The translations under genes and the position numbers were made by a program. Of a stretch of 64,000 nucleotides of DNA, positions 15,504 through 25,526 are shown piece by piece. Numbering within the stretch: the stretch's first letter is position 1; every line of letters starts with the position of its first letter. Origin of the DNA: Scatosoma sp045576335. GTDB taxonomy: Bacteria; Bacillota; Clostridia; Christensenellales; Borkfalkiaceae. The stretch is from NCBI GenBank assembly GCA_045576335.1, contig JAZNGH010000028.1, forward strand, positions 62,001-126,000. The letters run 5' to 3'. A model generated the notes under the pieces. It worked only from the letters and a program-made list of their open reading frames with translations, searched no databases and was not told the DNA's origin.

Positions 15504-15657
15504 AATATGTTACTCCTTATTTCGTGTGTATTTTCTTGGTTGCTTTTCTTTGCGGTCCACTCTTGTTTTTCCGTTCAACTAACGGGGAAAAACGGGATTT
15601 TCAAGGGTTTTCCGTAACTTGCCTATTTATTGTATTATGAAACGAAATTTAAGTCAA
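15504..15657 (-). promoter_or_regulatory. Promoter and structured leader of rplM-rpsI
   Basis: TTGACT (15652-15657), 17 bases and TACAAT (15629-15634) on the minus strand. The ~119-base leader can form a stem in which TTTTTCC pairs with GGAAAAA around an inner CCGTT/AACGG hairpin (about 15565-15592). I cannot confirm that it matches the described L13 leader families. Confidence 0.6.
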
Positions 15658-15753
15658 GCTGTTTTGCGTGGGGTTTTTCAATTTTTTTTATTTTTTTTGA
15701 TTTTTTTTTCAAAAGCCGAAAAATCAAGGAAAGCCAAGCTCGTCAAATGAAAA

Positions 15754-15777
15754 AGAAACGGCGAAAGTGCCGTTTCT
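15754..15777 (-). terminator. Intrinsic terminator of fba
   Basis: A 9-bp stem, AGAAACGGC/GCCGTTTCT, with 6-base loop and a TTTTCATTTGA tail on the minus strand, 20 bases past the fba stop. Confidence 0.85.
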
Positions 15778-15797
15778 CTATTGTATTATATAGTTTA

Positions 15798-16736
15798 TTA
15801 GAACGCTTTTCCTGCCGAGCCCAAAACGTTGACGATTTTATGCTTGACCATCTCTTTCATCATTGCGCGCGCGTCGCCAAGATATTGACGAGGGTCGAAA
15901 TGCGAGGGCTGCTCGGTGAAATGCTTTCTGATTGCCGCCGTAAACGCTACGCGAAGGTCGGAGTCGATATTGATTTTGCAAACCGCCATTTGCGCCGCTT
16001 TACGAAGCTCGCTTTCGGGAATACCGATTGCGTCGGGCATGTGTCCGCCAAACTGGTTGACAAGCGCAACTTTGTCTTGGGGAACGGACGAAGCTCCGTG
16101 CAAAACGATGGGGAAACCGGGCAATCTCTTGCCGATTTCTTCCAAGATATCCAAACGGAGTTTGGGGTCTTGTCCGGGCTTGAATTTGTACGCGCCGTGG
16201 CTCGTACCGATGGCAATTGCAAGGGAGTCGATACCCGTGCGTGCCGTGAATTCCTCTACTTCGTCGGGCGAGGTGAACTGTGCGTCCGCCGCCGCTACGT
16301 TTACGTCGTCCTCGATACCTGCAAGCTTACCAAGCTCCGCTTCAACGACTACGCCGTGGTCGTGCGCGTATTCAACGACCTTTTTCGTGATTGCGATATT
16401 TTCCTCCCAAGGATGCGAGGAAGCGTCGATCATAACGGAGGTAAAGCCGCCGTCGATAGAAGCTTTACAAATTTCGAAATCCGCACCGTGGTCGAGGTGC
16501 ATTGCAACGGGAATGTCGTTGGTTTCAACGGCAGCCTGCACGAGGTGCTTCAAATATACGGGATTAGCGTACTTTCTTGCGCCCGCGGAAACCTGCAAAA
16601 TAACGGGAGATTTTTCCTCGTTAGCGGCTTCAACGATCGCTTGGATCATTTCCATGTTGTTTACGTTAAATGCGCCGATTGCGTACTTTTCCGCGTACGC
16701 TCTCTTGAACATTTCGGTAGTAGTTACCAAAGGCAT
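15798..16736 (-). CDS. fba: Class II fructose-1,6-bisphosphate aldolase
   Basis: A zinc-dependent glycolytic enzyme cleaving fructose 1,6-bisphosphate to two triose phosphates. The 312 residues show the TIM-barrel family features: GAFNVNNMEMIQAIVEAA, the metal-binding HLDHGADFE, SVMIDASSHPWEENI, the second metal site VEAELGKLAG, the phosphate-binding IGTSHGAYKF and LHGASSVP, and NIDSDLR. The ATG at 16734-16736 is used because GGAGG precedes it by 9 bases; an ATG 15 bases earlier overlaps that site. Monocistronic. Confidence 0.96.
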   Translation of the reverse strand: MPLVTTTEMFKRAYAEKYAIGAFNVNNMEMIQAIVEAANEEKSPVILQVSAGARKYANPVYLKHLVQAAVETNDIPVAMHLDHGADFEICKASIDGGFTSVMIDASSHPWEENIAITKKVVEYAHDHGVVVEAELGKLAGIEDDVNVAAADAQFTSPDEVEEFTARTGIDSLAIAIGTSHGAYKFKPGQDPKLRLDILEEIGKRLPGFPIVLHGASSVPQDKVALVNQFGGHMPDAIGIPESELRKAAQMAVCKINIDSDLRVAFTAAIRKHFTEQPSHFDPRQYLGDARAMMKEMVKHKIVNVLGSAGKAF

Positions 16737-16770
16737 AATATTGTCCTCCAAAGTTTTTTCATACGTTCTT

Positions 16771-16799
16771 ATTATAGCCTATTTTTAGAAAAAAAGCAA
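16771..16799 (-). promoter_or_regulatory. Promoter of fba
   Basis: TTGCTT (16794-16799), 17 bases and TATAAT (16771-16776) on the minus strand, the same -35 and spacing as the promoter at 13971-13999. Confidence 0.75.
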
Positions 16800-16822
16800 A
16801 CGAATGTATAGGCGTTTTGAAA

Positions 16823-16884
16823 ATTCGCCCAAGCGATTTTTATGCGCTTGGGCGAAAACAAGGCGGGCAAAATTGCCCGCCTTG
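16823..16884 (-). terminator. Tandem stem-loops ending the 802-residue lipoprotein gene
   Basis: The hairpin proximal to the gene is CAAGGCGGGCAA/TTGCCCGCCTTG (16859-16884) with a TTTTCG tail on the minus strand. The next, TTCGCCCAAGCG/CGCTTGGGCGAA (16823-16857), follows directly. Together they should insulate fba from readthrough. Confidence 0.8.
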
Positions 16885-16907
16885 CGTGGTTATTAAGCGT
16901 TCGCTTA

Positions 16908-19316
16908 TTATTTCGTGAACGTTTGCGCCGTACCGTCGATTACGAGCGATACGCTGTCGAACGTTCCGTCAACAATCGAGCAAGCGTTGGTAAGCGCAAA
17001 GCCCGTTACCGTGCATTCGCCTGCCCCGGGAAGTGCGCTGAACGTGATTGCGTATACGCCTGCTTCCGCCGTTTCCGCTACCGTGTAAGCGCAGGTATAC
17101 GTTTTCTTATCATCACTATTATGCCAATCATCAATCATACCTTCTACCCAACCGTCGTAAACGATTGTCACCGTGCCGTCGCTGTTAAAGGTCAAACCGT
17201 ACGTCCACGTACAAGTCCACGTGTCATTACCAGGGTGCGTATACGTTTCGGTCGTCTTATAAATCCATTCGCCAACGATTGCGCTTGCAGCCGTAACTTC
17301 TTCTTTTTCCATAGGCTCATACTCAACGTCTACGATGCCGAAGCAAAGTTCGTAATCTTCGTTAATGCTGAACTGATAAGCAACGGTAGCGTCATAATCG
17401 TATTGTTGCCATTGGAACGTATTGTTCATAGGGCTATAACCGAATTGATATGCTTGCTCATTCAAAACGCGGTTATACACTTCCTCATATTCGTTCCCCC
17501 ACCAATCAATTTCAACTACACTCATAGTTTCCTTAATGGTTGCGTCACCAGCGAACATAAATCCAGGTTGAACGTTCGAGAACGTAATAGATACGATTGT
17601 ATAAACTCTTTGTCCGAGATTGTAATCTTCTTCTTCAATCATTTTATACGTGTACGTACCGTTGAGAATATCAGCAGGAGAAGGAACAGCTTTTATCGTA
17701 AGCGTCATAGTAGAGGACAGCGTCGCATCAGCAACGGAGGTGAACGTAATCGTATATTCACCAGCCTCCAACATACTTACGTCGTACGTTACAACGTCGA
17801 CATATGCGTCCGTATAAACCTGATAGGTTTCGCCTTCGGTAAGCGTTACGTCCGCGTTGTCCTTATCCTTTGCCGTAACGGTGTAACCGCCAACGTTCTT
17901 ATCCAACAACGCGCCGATAAGCAAGCTTTCGCCAGCCCAAATTTCTTCCTCGGCAGAAGCTTCAAAATAAACCGTTTCGTATTCGTCGACATATGCGTAA
18001 CCCGCTTCAATCGACGTAGGAACGGGGTCTACGACCGTAACGTTAATCGTCTTTTCAACGCCGTTTACGCTAACCTTCAAGGCAAACGTCGTACCAACCG
18101 TTGCAGGCGTGGACAACGTAATTTCGCCGTCATAATAATTAGCGGAAAGCGAAGTAAACCAATCTTCGCCGTTTACGTTATCACCCGAGAATTCTACTAC
18201 CGCATAGTTCATAGAAGCCGTTTCGGGAAGCGTTTCCGCAACGTAAAGCACCGTGTCATATCCCTTTTCAAGGTTGAGCGCGGTAACCTCTGCACCGCTT
18301 GCGTCTACTACCTTATAGCTCGTAACCGTCAAATCAGCGGGCTTATACGGATTAACGTCCGCTTTTTCTTCCGCATACTGCTTCACCGTAGCAACGCTCG
18401 TGCTCGTCGCTTCTGCTTCTGCCGCTACGCTGTAAAGAACGCTCTCGTCTTCCTGTACGTTCTCAACGATTGCTTCGCCCGTGTATTCCGTACGCGTTAC
18501 GGTAACTTCGCTGATATAATAATTCGTCGCATCAAGCTTGAAATCTACTTTGGTAACGTAGAAGGAAGGATCCCAACCGTCAGCGTAAAAACCGAAGCTG
18601 AACGAATATACGCCGTCTGCAACGCTCTCCGTGAAGTCCTCGTTAAGGTCTTCCTTCGCGAGATCGTACAAATTGTTTACAATACCGAACGCACCACAGA
18701 ATACTACGTCTTCTACGTCAAGATAGTACATAGCAAGCTCTGCGCCGTAAAGGTTATCCTTTTGTACGTTCGCATAAGCGGATTCGCTCGTAATCATTTC
18801 ATATTCACCCGCGTAGGTGGTAACGCTTACGCCGAAAGGCTCGCCCGCCGCGTCAAGAGAGAAATAATATTCGTAGTTGATATCCGCGTCATTTACGTAG
18901 GTATAACCGTCTTTGAACGCGTAGGTTTGCTTGCTTTCGCCAAAATCTACAAGCTCACCGTATTTAACAACGGAGTTCTGCACCTTCGCAACCGCAATCG
19001 CCTTGGCAATGTCGGAAACGTCGGGCGTGCCGTAACCGCAAAGCGTACAAATGCCCGCGTCGTTGTTTACGTGGTTGCAAAGCACGTAGCCGCAATCGTC
19101 GCAATCGCCGTCAGCGTCTGCGTCGTTATGTACTGCAAAATCCTTCTTGTAAACGTCCGTGTGCGCCCCTGCTTCGCAGGTCGTTTCTTTCCAGTGCGCG
19201 TTTGCGTCGGACTTCCAGTCGCTCCAAGTGTGAGCGTGCGCTTCGGGTTGTTCGCAAGCTGCAAAAGCCGTTGCACAAAGAGCTACGCTCAATGCCAATA
19301 AGATACTTTTCTTCAT
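16908..19316 (-). CDS. Large lipoprotein with N-terminal Cys/His cluster
   Basis: The 802 residues begin with a lipoprotein signal (lipobox AFAAC, Cys21). A short region rich in His, Trp and Cys pairs follows (HTWSDWKSDANAHWKETTC, GDCDDCGYVLCNH, CTLCGYG), a spacing seen in clostridial surface proteins and able to bind metal. The rest is beta-rich with Ig-like or lipocalin-like segments (ILNGTYTYKMIEEED, IVGEWIYKTTETY, TYGLTFNSDGTVTIVYDGW). AAAGGAGG lies just before the ATG. It may be cotranscribed with the upstream MoxR/VWA operon, since only 56 bases and one weak hairpin separate them. Function unknown. Confidence 0.8.
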   Translation of the reverse strand: MKKSILLALSVALCATAFAACEQPEAHAHTWSDWKSDANAHWKETTCEAGAHTDVYKKDFAVHNDADADGDCDDCGYVLCNHVNNDAGICTLCGYGTPDVSDIAKAIAVAKVQNSVVKYGELVDFGESKQTYAFKDGYTYVNDADINYEYYFSLDAAGEPFGVSVTTYAGEYEMITSESAYANVQKDNLYGAELAMYYLDVEDVVFCGAFGIVNNLYDLAKEDLNEDFTESVADGVYSFSFGFYADGWDPSFYVTKVDFKLDATNYYISEVTVTRTEYTGEAIVENVQEDESVLYSVAAEAEATSTSVATVKQYAEEKADVNPYKPADLTVTSYKVVDASGAEVTALNLEKGYDTVLYVAETLPETASMNYAVVEFSGDNVNGEDWFTSLSANYYDGEITLSTPATVGTTFALKVSVNGVEKTINVTVVDPVPTSIEAGYAYVDEYETVYFEASAEEEIWAGESLLIGALLDKNVGGYTVTAKDKDNADVTLTEGETYQVYTDAYVDVVTYDVSMLEAGEYTITFTSVADATLSSTMTLTIKAVPSPADILNGTYTYKMIEEEDYNLGQRVYTIVSITFSNVQPGFMFAGDATIKETMSVVEIDWWGNEYEEVYNRVLNEQAYQFGYSPMNNTFQWQQYDYDATVAYQFSINEDYELCFGIVDVEYEPMEKEEVTAASAIVGEWIYKTTETYTHPGNDTWTCTWTYGLTFNSDGTVTIVYDGWVEGMIDDWHNSDDKKTYTCAYTVAETAEAGVYAITFSALPGAGECTVTGFALTNACSIVDGTFDSVSLVIDGTAQTFTK

Positions 19317-19363
19317 ATTAAGCCTCCTTTGCTTAAAATTGTTTTGAAGTTATATGTGCCAAG

Positions 19364-19390
19364 CTTGCGGGATTATTGATAATACCCGCA
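19364..19390 (-). terminator. Hairpin at the end of the MoxR/VWA operon
   Basis: TTGCGGG/CCCGCAA arms enclose a further self-complementary ATTAT/ATAAT, overlapping the stop of the 550-residue lipoprotein. No T-run follows on the minus strand, so it may be a processing or partial-termination signal. Confidence 0.4.
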
Positions 19391-21025
19391 AACGAAAAGC
19401 CATTGGTCGTCCTCCGTTGCGTAGAACGGGGGGTCGTACTGCTCCTCCGCCCAGCCCTTTCCGTCCATAAACAACAGTTGGCTGGTGGAATATTTGTGTA
19501 TAAAATCTCTCAATTCAGGCGTTACGGGGAACGCGCCGTCCTTATTTACGTAATCGTTGTAGCCCTTGATCCCTATCATTTCCGTCGGGAAGCCGAAAGC
19601 TTCGGGCGTTGCCGTGCCGTATACCGAACAAGAGGTCGAATATGCGTAATCGTAGCCCTCTATAACGAGCTTATAATTCTCCTTACCGCTCGAAACGGTA
19701 AGAGCCTTATTGCCCCGATACTCGATATCCACAAACGTCGAATCGCCCATGCCGTTTTGCACGTTGCCGAGGAAGCGGTTAGGCGAGCTTATTTTCGCGT
19801 ACAGCACAGGCCCGTAGCCAAAGCCGTAACCGTTCAAGCCGTTGCCCGTATACTTGCTCTCGTCGTAAAGGTGATAAAAGCCCGTTTCGTCGTTGAGGCG
19901 ATACATATCCGCGTCAAAGATATTCACGCCACCCTCTTGCCGCTCTGCCCAAGTCCAAGTGCCGCTATTCGCGCTCAAACCGCTCATATACCCGTCGATA
20001 TATCTTTCAATATACCCGTTTTGACTGATAAAGCCATGCAGCGTAATGGTGTCGGCAATCTCCTCGTCCGTCAAGGTGCAAAGCTTGTTAAATTGCGTTT
20101 GCAGCGTACTTTCGTCCGCGGTGGGAAGCAGGGTCTTGAATTCGGCGAAACTCAATGCGCTCACGCGCTTCAATTCCTTGCCCATGACCGCATACAAATC
20201 GTCGGGGTGCATCATCGTTGCATTCGGCGCGTTGGTGTTATACCCCAAATCGCCGTTGCGCGCAATCGCAAAATTGATATAAACGGGGTATTGCGCGTCC
20301 TTATGCGTGGCTTGCACGCCGAACGAATACACGTTGCCTATCATATCGTCGGTGATTTTGATCTCGAACTTGGCGTTGCGGGTATAATCGTTGCAATACG
20401 CGCTGCCGTCATCTTGGATATGCGAGAAATATTTTACCGCAAACGTGCCCGTATATATTCGAAGCAAGGGATTGATACGGTTTTGCACCGTGTCTACCCA
20501 AGTTTCAATCGTATACCAGCCCTCGCGCGTCGGCTCGTACTGATAATACACGACGTCGCTCTCGTCCGCAATCTCCACCTGATACACGCCCAGTCTTTGT
20601 ACGGTGATGCTTTGATACAAGCCCTTACCGTCGCCGCGCGTTTTTACGATGCTGTAAAAATTGATTACGGTATCCCTATTTTCGTTGGTCGCGATATAGG
20701 CGTTGGGGTTATACGCGTACCCCTCGGGAATACCGATCACCGTGACCTGATAATCCCCGTCCAAGCCCGTTTTGGTGGCTACGCCGTCCACGAAATCCGC
20801 TCGGTAGATATTAAAGCCGTCGCTCCATTGCGCCTGCAAGCCGTCAGTATCCGTATAGTACGCGTTTGCGTCGTCAAGGCGTAAACGGACGGTGAAAGCG
20901 TTTTCGTCACCGCCGCCCAAAGAGGTGTTTCCACCCGTGGAATTATTAATTCCATTATACACCCCGCACGAGGAAAAAGCAAGCAGAAACAAAGAAAGAA
21001 TGAAAGAAATCAACGTTTTTTTCAT
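19373..21025 (-). CDS. Operon-associated lipoprotein of unknown function
   Basis: The 550 residues carry a lipoprotein signal (LAFSSC, Cys20) and a Gly/Asn/Thr-rich linker (NNSTGGNTSLGGGDEN). A beta-rich middle resembles prealbumin-like or bacterial pre-peptidase domains (VRLRLDDANAYYTDTDG, YQYEPTREGWYTIETWVDT, LLRIYTGTFAVKYFS). The C-terminal half contains Trp/Tyr-rich motifs and no recognised catalytic signature. It begins 3 bases after the stop of the double-VWA gene, so it is the last member of the six-gene MoxR operon and a likely surface partner or client of the VWA proteins (inference). Confidence 0.78.
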   Translation of the reverse strand: MKKTLISFILSLFLLAFSSCGVYNGINNSTGGNTSLGGGDENAFTVRLRLDDANAYYTDTDGLQAQWSDGFNIYRADFVDGVATKTGLDGDYQVTVIGIPEGYAYNPNAYIATNENRDTVINFYSIVKTRGDGKGLYQSITVQRLGVYQVEIADESDVVYYQYEPTREGWYTIETWVDTVQNRINPLLRIYTGTFAVKYFSHIQDDGSAYCNDYTRNAKFEIKITDDMIGNVYSFGVQATHKDAQYPVYINFAIARNGDLGYNTNAPNATMMHPDDLYAVMGKELKRVSALSFAEFKTLLPTADESTLQTQFNKLCTLTDEEIADTITLHGFISQNGYIERYIDGYMSGLSANSGTWTWAERQEGGVNIFDADMYRLNDETGFYHLYDESKYTGNGLNGYGFGYGPVLYAKISSPNRFLGNVQNGMGDSTFVDIEYRGNKALTVSSGKENYKLVIEGYDYAYSTSCSVYGTATPEAFGFPTEMIGIKGYNDYVNKDGAFPVTPELRDFIHKYSTSQLLFMDGKGWAEEQYDPPFYATEDDQWLFVCGYYQ

Positions 21026-21028
21026 AAT

Positions 21029-23707
21029 TTAGCCTCCTTTTCTGCCGTTTTTACCATTTTTTGGTTTGAACAAGCTGACGATATCTTTCCATTGCAGCTT
21101 ACGCACGATTACGTCGATTACGAACAGCGCAACTGCTGTGATCAGGAACGGAAGCGTGCAATACAGCGTAAACGAAGCCACTTCGTTTTCGTCGTTTTTC
21201 AGTTCGATTTCGCCCTTTTCGAATACGTTTCCGTTATAGCGCACGACTTGGTGCAAATCGGACGGGTCGTAAATCGTAAAGCGGTTGTACTCGGGAGAAT
21301 ACGCTACGTCGAAATAGGTCGTTTTTTCAAAACTCTTATTCGCGTACGCGTAGGTGATTTTCACCTCGTACTTACCCTCTACGGGCGTTAAAAACGAATA
21401 GTAATAATAGGACGCGTCAAAGGCTACCTGCTCGGTGCTCACCGTGCCGTCGGGCGCGGTGATTGTCAAGGTCGTCGTAGCGTCGGGATTGATTTCCGCG
21501 GGCAAAAGCTCGATCGTCGTTCTCGCGCCGTCCGCTTCCACCGAAAGCGTGTACGGCTGGTCCAGCTTTTCCTTTGGTCTGTTCGTGGCGAACATATTTT
21601 TCGCGAACTGCTTGCCGCCGTTCTCTTCCGTCCAGCCCGCAACCCACTCGCCCGTAATCGCGGTCGTCAGCGTCGATACCCTGCCGTTGCCGTAATTCCA
21701 GTAGGCGTAAAGCGGTGCTTCCACCGTGCCGCCGCCCGCTTTGACGTATTCTACGCTCAACACCGTTTCCGCGCTTGCCTTGGCTTTGCCGTACGCGTAG
21801 CCGTTGACGGCGGGCACAGCCGTAACGCCCTCTACGCTATCGTCCGCGGGACGGGCTATTTTGACGGGCGTTTCGCCCTCGATGATCGAATCGGTCACGT
21901 CGTCAGCAACGTCTACGAGCATCAGCTCGTCAAGCGTTTCCACGCTCGTCGCCGAATAGAAATTCCCCGCGCCCTCCGTCGCGATATCGCCAAGCAGCTT
22001 TTCCGCGTCGGAGATAGTATTATCCTCTAATTCGGGCTTGCGCGTGGTGTGAATGACCGAAGTGGGTATGCCGATCGCCAGCAAATCCTTGGAAATTTGC
22101 ACCGCGTCGTCAGGCTCGTTGGCGTACGTTTCGCCGTCCGAAATGATAAAGACTTCCTTTCTATCGAAAGCTTGGTCCTTCATGGCGGTATACGCGTCCT
22201 TTAAGCCCTTGCCAAGCATCGTGCCTTGCGTGGGCTGTAAGCCCTCTATCACCGTTTCTTTGAGATACGTTCTGTGCGCTTCGTCGCCCACCTGCACCGA
22301 GGGCTGTTTGATATTCGAAGTCCCCGCAAACTGCACGATGGTTACGTAATCGTCGTCCTGCAACAAATCAATCAATTTTTTCGCCGCACGCTTCGCCATC
22401 GTCAGCGAAGAGAAATTCTGCATACTGCGCGAGGTGTCGATAACGATACCCAAAAGCTTCGCGTCTTGGTCGTCGTTCCCGAATTTAACGGGCAGCATAT
22501 CCGCGAGCCGTTCCAAAACGTCGTCCGTTTTATTTTGTATCTTGGTGTCGCCGATCGTGATAAAGCTCTTGCCAAAAAAGGAAACCGTTTTATCCACCGC
22601 CTCAACGAACGAGGTATAGTTTGCCAGCGTTCTTACGTCGGTGTTACAAAGCACGATTTCGTCGTAACGGCAAAGCTCCTCTACCGTACAGGGCACGGCG
22701 GTCTTGTTGATATACGCGTCCAAAGTCGCGCGCTCGCCGTACAGCTTTTGCGCTTCCGTCAAATCGGCGCGAGTGGGCGCGATAAACAGCACGCTCACCT
22801 TTTCCGCTACGCTTTGCGTAAATTCGTAGCCGTTGTTGTTCAAAAGCTCGTCCTCGTCCTCTTCGCCGCGCACGACGATTTCGTAGTGGTTCGTTCCCGC
22901 TTCACTCGTATCCAGCTCGAAATTGACGATATTGTAGCCTTGATTGAGTATAATCGCCTTATCTTCCAGCTTTTCCCCGCCCTTATACAAGGACACGATC
23001 ACGTTTGCGTCAAAGCTTGCTTGCAGCAGCGCGTCCGCCGTCGTTTCTTGACCGATAAATACCGATTCCGTAGCCGTAACGCCCGTGATTTGGACTTCCT
23101 TTTGCTCGCCCGTGATGTTATCGTCTAAATACATAGCGTCGATATATACGTTGGACGATTTGAGATTTTCAATGCAACGAATGAGTGCGTCCGTACCCGC
23201 GCTGTCCGTCTGTTTTCCGTCCGTAATCAGCACGATACGGCGAATAACGCCCTCGTCAAAGAGGGTAGCCGTATATTCCAGTGCGCTCGTAATGTCCGTC
23301 GCGCTGTCGTCTACCGTCGCGTTTTTCACACTCTGCGTGGGTTGACCAAGCTCCGTCAAAAGCTGATAATCCCTCGCAAAGCAAACGACGCCCAGCTCCG
23401 CGTTGTCGGGCAACGCGTTTTTGACGTTTCCGATATATTCGTCTACGGTGTCTAAATTCTGCTCCGCGGAAAACGAAACGTCGGCGACGACGTAGACTTG
23501 CGTTTTGGTTATGATTGCGGTTATCTGCATACCCGCCGCCGCCAAGGATACGAGCAGGGAAATAACGATATGCAAAATAAACGAGGTCACGACGTGGCCG
23601 TTACGGTTTTCCTTGCGGATCGCCCAAATATACGGCGCGATCACGAGCGCAATCAAGGGAATGGCGAGTAATAAATAATAGGCGTTATCGAAGCTGATAT
23701 TTATCAT
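21029..23707 (-). CDS. Membrane protein with two von Willebrand factor A domains
   Basis: The 892 residues have two N-terminal membrane helices (YYLLLAIPLIALVIAPYIWAI and VVTSFILHIVISLLVSLAAA) and a first VWA domain (YVVADVSFSAEQ, then VLITDGKQTD). A Rossmann/GATase1-like middle follows, then a second VWA domain with a clean metal site (GIVIDTSRSMQ, TQGTMLGKGL, FIISDGETY), an Ig-like region and a final helix (LYCTLPFLITAVALFVIDVIV). The ATG at 23705-23707 follows GGTGG and overlaps the end of the BatA-like gene by 23 bases; a start nine codons earlier lacks a good site. Two metal-dependent adhesion sites in one chain are notable. Confidence 0.85.
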   Translation of the reverse strand: MINISFDNAYYLLLAIPLIALVIAPYIWAIRKENRNGHVVTSFILHIVISLLVSLAAAGMQITAIITKTQVYVVADVSFSAEQNLDTVDEYIGNVKNALPDNAELGVVCFARDYQLLTELGQPTQSVKNATVDDSATDITSALEYTATLFDEGVIRRIVLITDGKQTDSAGTDALIRCIENLKSSNVYIDAMYLDDNITGEQKEVQITGVTATESVFIGQETTADALLQASFDANVIVSLYKGGEKLEDKAIILNQGYNIVNFELDTSEAGTNHYEIVVRGEEDEDELLNNNGYEFTQSVAEKVSVLFIAPTRADLTEAQKLYGERATLDAYINKTAVPCTVEELCRYDEIVLCNTDVRTLANYTSFVEAVDKTVSFFGKSFITIGDTKIQNKTDDVLERLADMLPVKFGNDDQDAKLLGIVIDTSRSMQNFSSLTMAKRAAKKLIDLLQDDDYVTIVQFAGTSNIKQPSVQVGDEAHRTYLKETVIEGLQPTQGTMLGKGLKDAYTAMKDQAFDRKEVFIISDGETYANEPDDAVQISKDLLAIGIPTSVIHTTRKPELEDNTISDAEKLLGDIATEGAGNFYSATSVETLDELMLVDVADDVTDSIIEGETPVKIARPADDSVEGVTAVPAVNGYAYGKAKASAETVLSVEYVKAGGGTVEAPLYAYWNYGNGRVSTLTTAITGEWVAGWTEENGGKQFAKNMFATNRPKEKLDQPYTLSVEADGARTTIELLPAEINPDATTTLTITAPDGTVSTEQVAFDASYYYYSFLTPVEGKYEVKITYAYANKSFEKTTYFDVAYSPEYNRFTIYDPSDLHQVVRYNGNVFEKGEIELKNDENEVASFTLYCTLPFLITAVALFVIDVIVRKLQWKDIVSLFKPKNGKNGRKGG

Positions 23708-25526
23708 AACAATACACCACCCAGTCCGCCGCAAAAAGAAGCAGCAGCACGATAAACAAAATCAAAAGCTCGTCGTATTTTCCGTCAAAGCCGTTCGCAC
23801 TTGCCTCGCCTTGCAAGCTGAAATCGGCTTCCGTAACCGACGGTAAACGCTCCGCTTCGGGCAGAGCCGAATAGACGTGGAAATACCGCGGCGCGCCCGA
23901 TACCGTCATGGTAATCTCGTACACGCCTACCTCCTCCAACACGAATTGATTGCTCGCGCCCGTGGAGAGCCAACGCACGTTGCCCTCGGGCGTGTCGATA
24001 CGCACCGTTTCGGTGTTGGGCAGGAAATTGAGCGTAAGCGTTTCCCCGCAATCGTAATAGACCTCCTCCAAAACGTCGGGGAAGGAATATTCCCATAAAT
24101 TGCTCGTGAGCACTGCGTAATCGGTGAGCAAAGGGAAATTAGAGTTATGCAAGCTGAACGCAAACACCACCTCGCGGTTGCCGTACTCGTTCGTGCCCGT
24201 AAACACCACGGGCTGACCCTTATACGAAAGCAGGGTCGTGAAATTGCGGTACAAGCCGTATTTCATATACTGGGAAATGGAAATTTCCTCGCCCTGCAAG
24301 TTCTTCGTCAGCGTTTTTATCGTGGAAGAAGTGCCCGTCGAAAGGGAAAGCTTCTCCGATTTATCGAATACGACCTCGCCCTGCACGCTATATCCCGCGC
24401 CCGCCAAGCTACCGTCCAAATTGATGAGCCACACCGCCCCGTCCTTGGGCATACTCGGCGGCGTAAAGCCGTCGAAAATATACAGACCGTACCCGCTTTT
24501 CTCCGTATAATTTTCAGGCGCGATCACCTCGATTTCCGCGCTCCCCACCGCGTCCAAAGCCGATTGCAAAAAGAACGGCGTTTTACTTACGAGCAGGGTT
24601 TTATACGAGTTTTCACTCTTGATATTATACAGCACGCTTTGATTGTCCTGCGGCAAATTGTCGGCGTTTTTCACCACCGCTTTCAAGGAATAGAAGCTCG
24701 TTTCCGTCAGCTCGAAGGAAAATGCGGCGGGCTGTAACCGCGTCACTGCCACCGTCGCATTCGCTACGGGCGTTTCGCCATCGTCCAAGTACAGCTCGAC
24801 AGTAAGCTCCGCGTCCGTTTCGTAGGAAAACGCCTCGCCCTGCACCGTCATACCCAGTTGCGAGGAGGTACAGGTCAGCGCGGAAACGGCGTAATTGTCT
24901 TGCAATGAGCCGAGCTTGATAAGCTGAACGTTGTTCGTCGTTTCGTAGCTTTTATCCGTCAAATAATAGGTGATAAGCGCGGGATTGTCGTTGAACCGTC
25001 CCTGCGCGTAGCCGAGCGCGTCGGCGTGATTTGCCGCCGTAAACGAGCATTTCAAGCCGCTTAAAAGTTGCAACGCCTCCTCCTTGTCCGTGATGCGTTC
25101 AAAAACGAGGCTCGTGCTCTCGCCCGTATAGATAAGGGTATATTCGCTCCCGTCCGTCGCTTCGGAAATTACCCTTTCAATCTCCGATTTCGCGCTTGCA
25201 AAACGGGTGGTTTCCCCCTCTTGCGTTTGCATACTGCCCGAAGCGTCCAAAATAAAGCAATATTCAAACGCCTGCCCCTGCAACACGATCACGGGGTGGG
25301 CAACGGCAAAGGAAAGCGTCAACACGCAAGCGATTTGCAAGGCAAGGCTGATAATGCCCGCCAGCTTGCTCAAAGGGTTGCGCTTGCGTAAAAACCGTTC
25401 GCTCAATCTCCACAAATAGGTGGAGGGAATGGTTTGCTCGGTGTATTTGTTTTTGATGATATAGATAAGGATAAGAACGGGAATCCCGATCAAACCCAAA
25501 AGACCCAAGGGATATAAAAATCTCAT
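23685..25526 (-). CDS. BatA-like VWA membrane protein
   Basis: The 613 residues begin with the BatA/DUF-type N-terminus (FLYPLGLLGLIGIPVLILIYII), with a second helix (LAGIISLALQIACVLTLSFAVAH). A VWA domain follows with MIDAS DASGSM (FILDASGSMQ) and the ITYYLTDKSYE strand, then a long Ig-like outer region and a C-terminal helix (ELLILFIVLLLLFAADWVVY). The ATG overlaps the DUF58 stop (ATGA) after GGGGG, so translation is coupled. BatA-type proteins occur in MoxR/DUF58 operons and are thought to help metal-dependent assembly at the membrane. Confidence 0.87.
   Translation of the reverse strand: MRFLYPLGLLGLIGIPVLILIYIIKNKYTEQTIPSTYLWRLSERFLRKRNPLSKLAGIISLALQIACVLTLSFAVAHPVIVLQGQAFEYCFILDASGSMQTQEGETTRFASAKSEIERVISEATDGSEYTLIYTGESTSLVFERITDKEEALQLLSGLKCSFTAANHADALGYAQGRFNDNPALITYYLTDKSYETTNNVQLIKLGSLQDNYAVSALTCTSSQLGMTVQGEAFSYETDAELTVELYLDDGETPVANATVAVTRLQPAAFSFELTETSFYSLKAVVKNADNLPQDNQSVLYNIKSENSYKTLLVSKTPFFLQSALDAVGSAEIEVIAPENYTEKSGYGLYIFDGFTPPSMPKDGAVWLINLDGSLAGAGYSVQGEVVFDKSEKLSLSTGTSSTIKTLTKNLQGEEISISQYMKYGLYRNFTTLLSYKGQPVVFTGTNEYGNREVVFAFSLHNSNFPLLTDYAVLTSNLWEYSFPDVLEEVYYDCGETLTLNFLPNTETVRIDTPEGNVRWLSTGASNQFVLEEVGVYEITMTVSGAPRYFHVYSALPEAERLPSVTEADFSLQGEASANGFDGKYDELLILFIVLLLLFAADWVVYCYDKYQLR

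Noticed and set aside
16842..19301. Very long plus-strand open frame opposite the 802-residue lipoprotein gene (also 12399-13931 and 34495-35946)
   Set aside because: The translations are Arg/Val/Phe-rich without motifs or ribosome sites, while the minus strand encodes proteins with clear signal peptides and repeats. They are antisense shadows.
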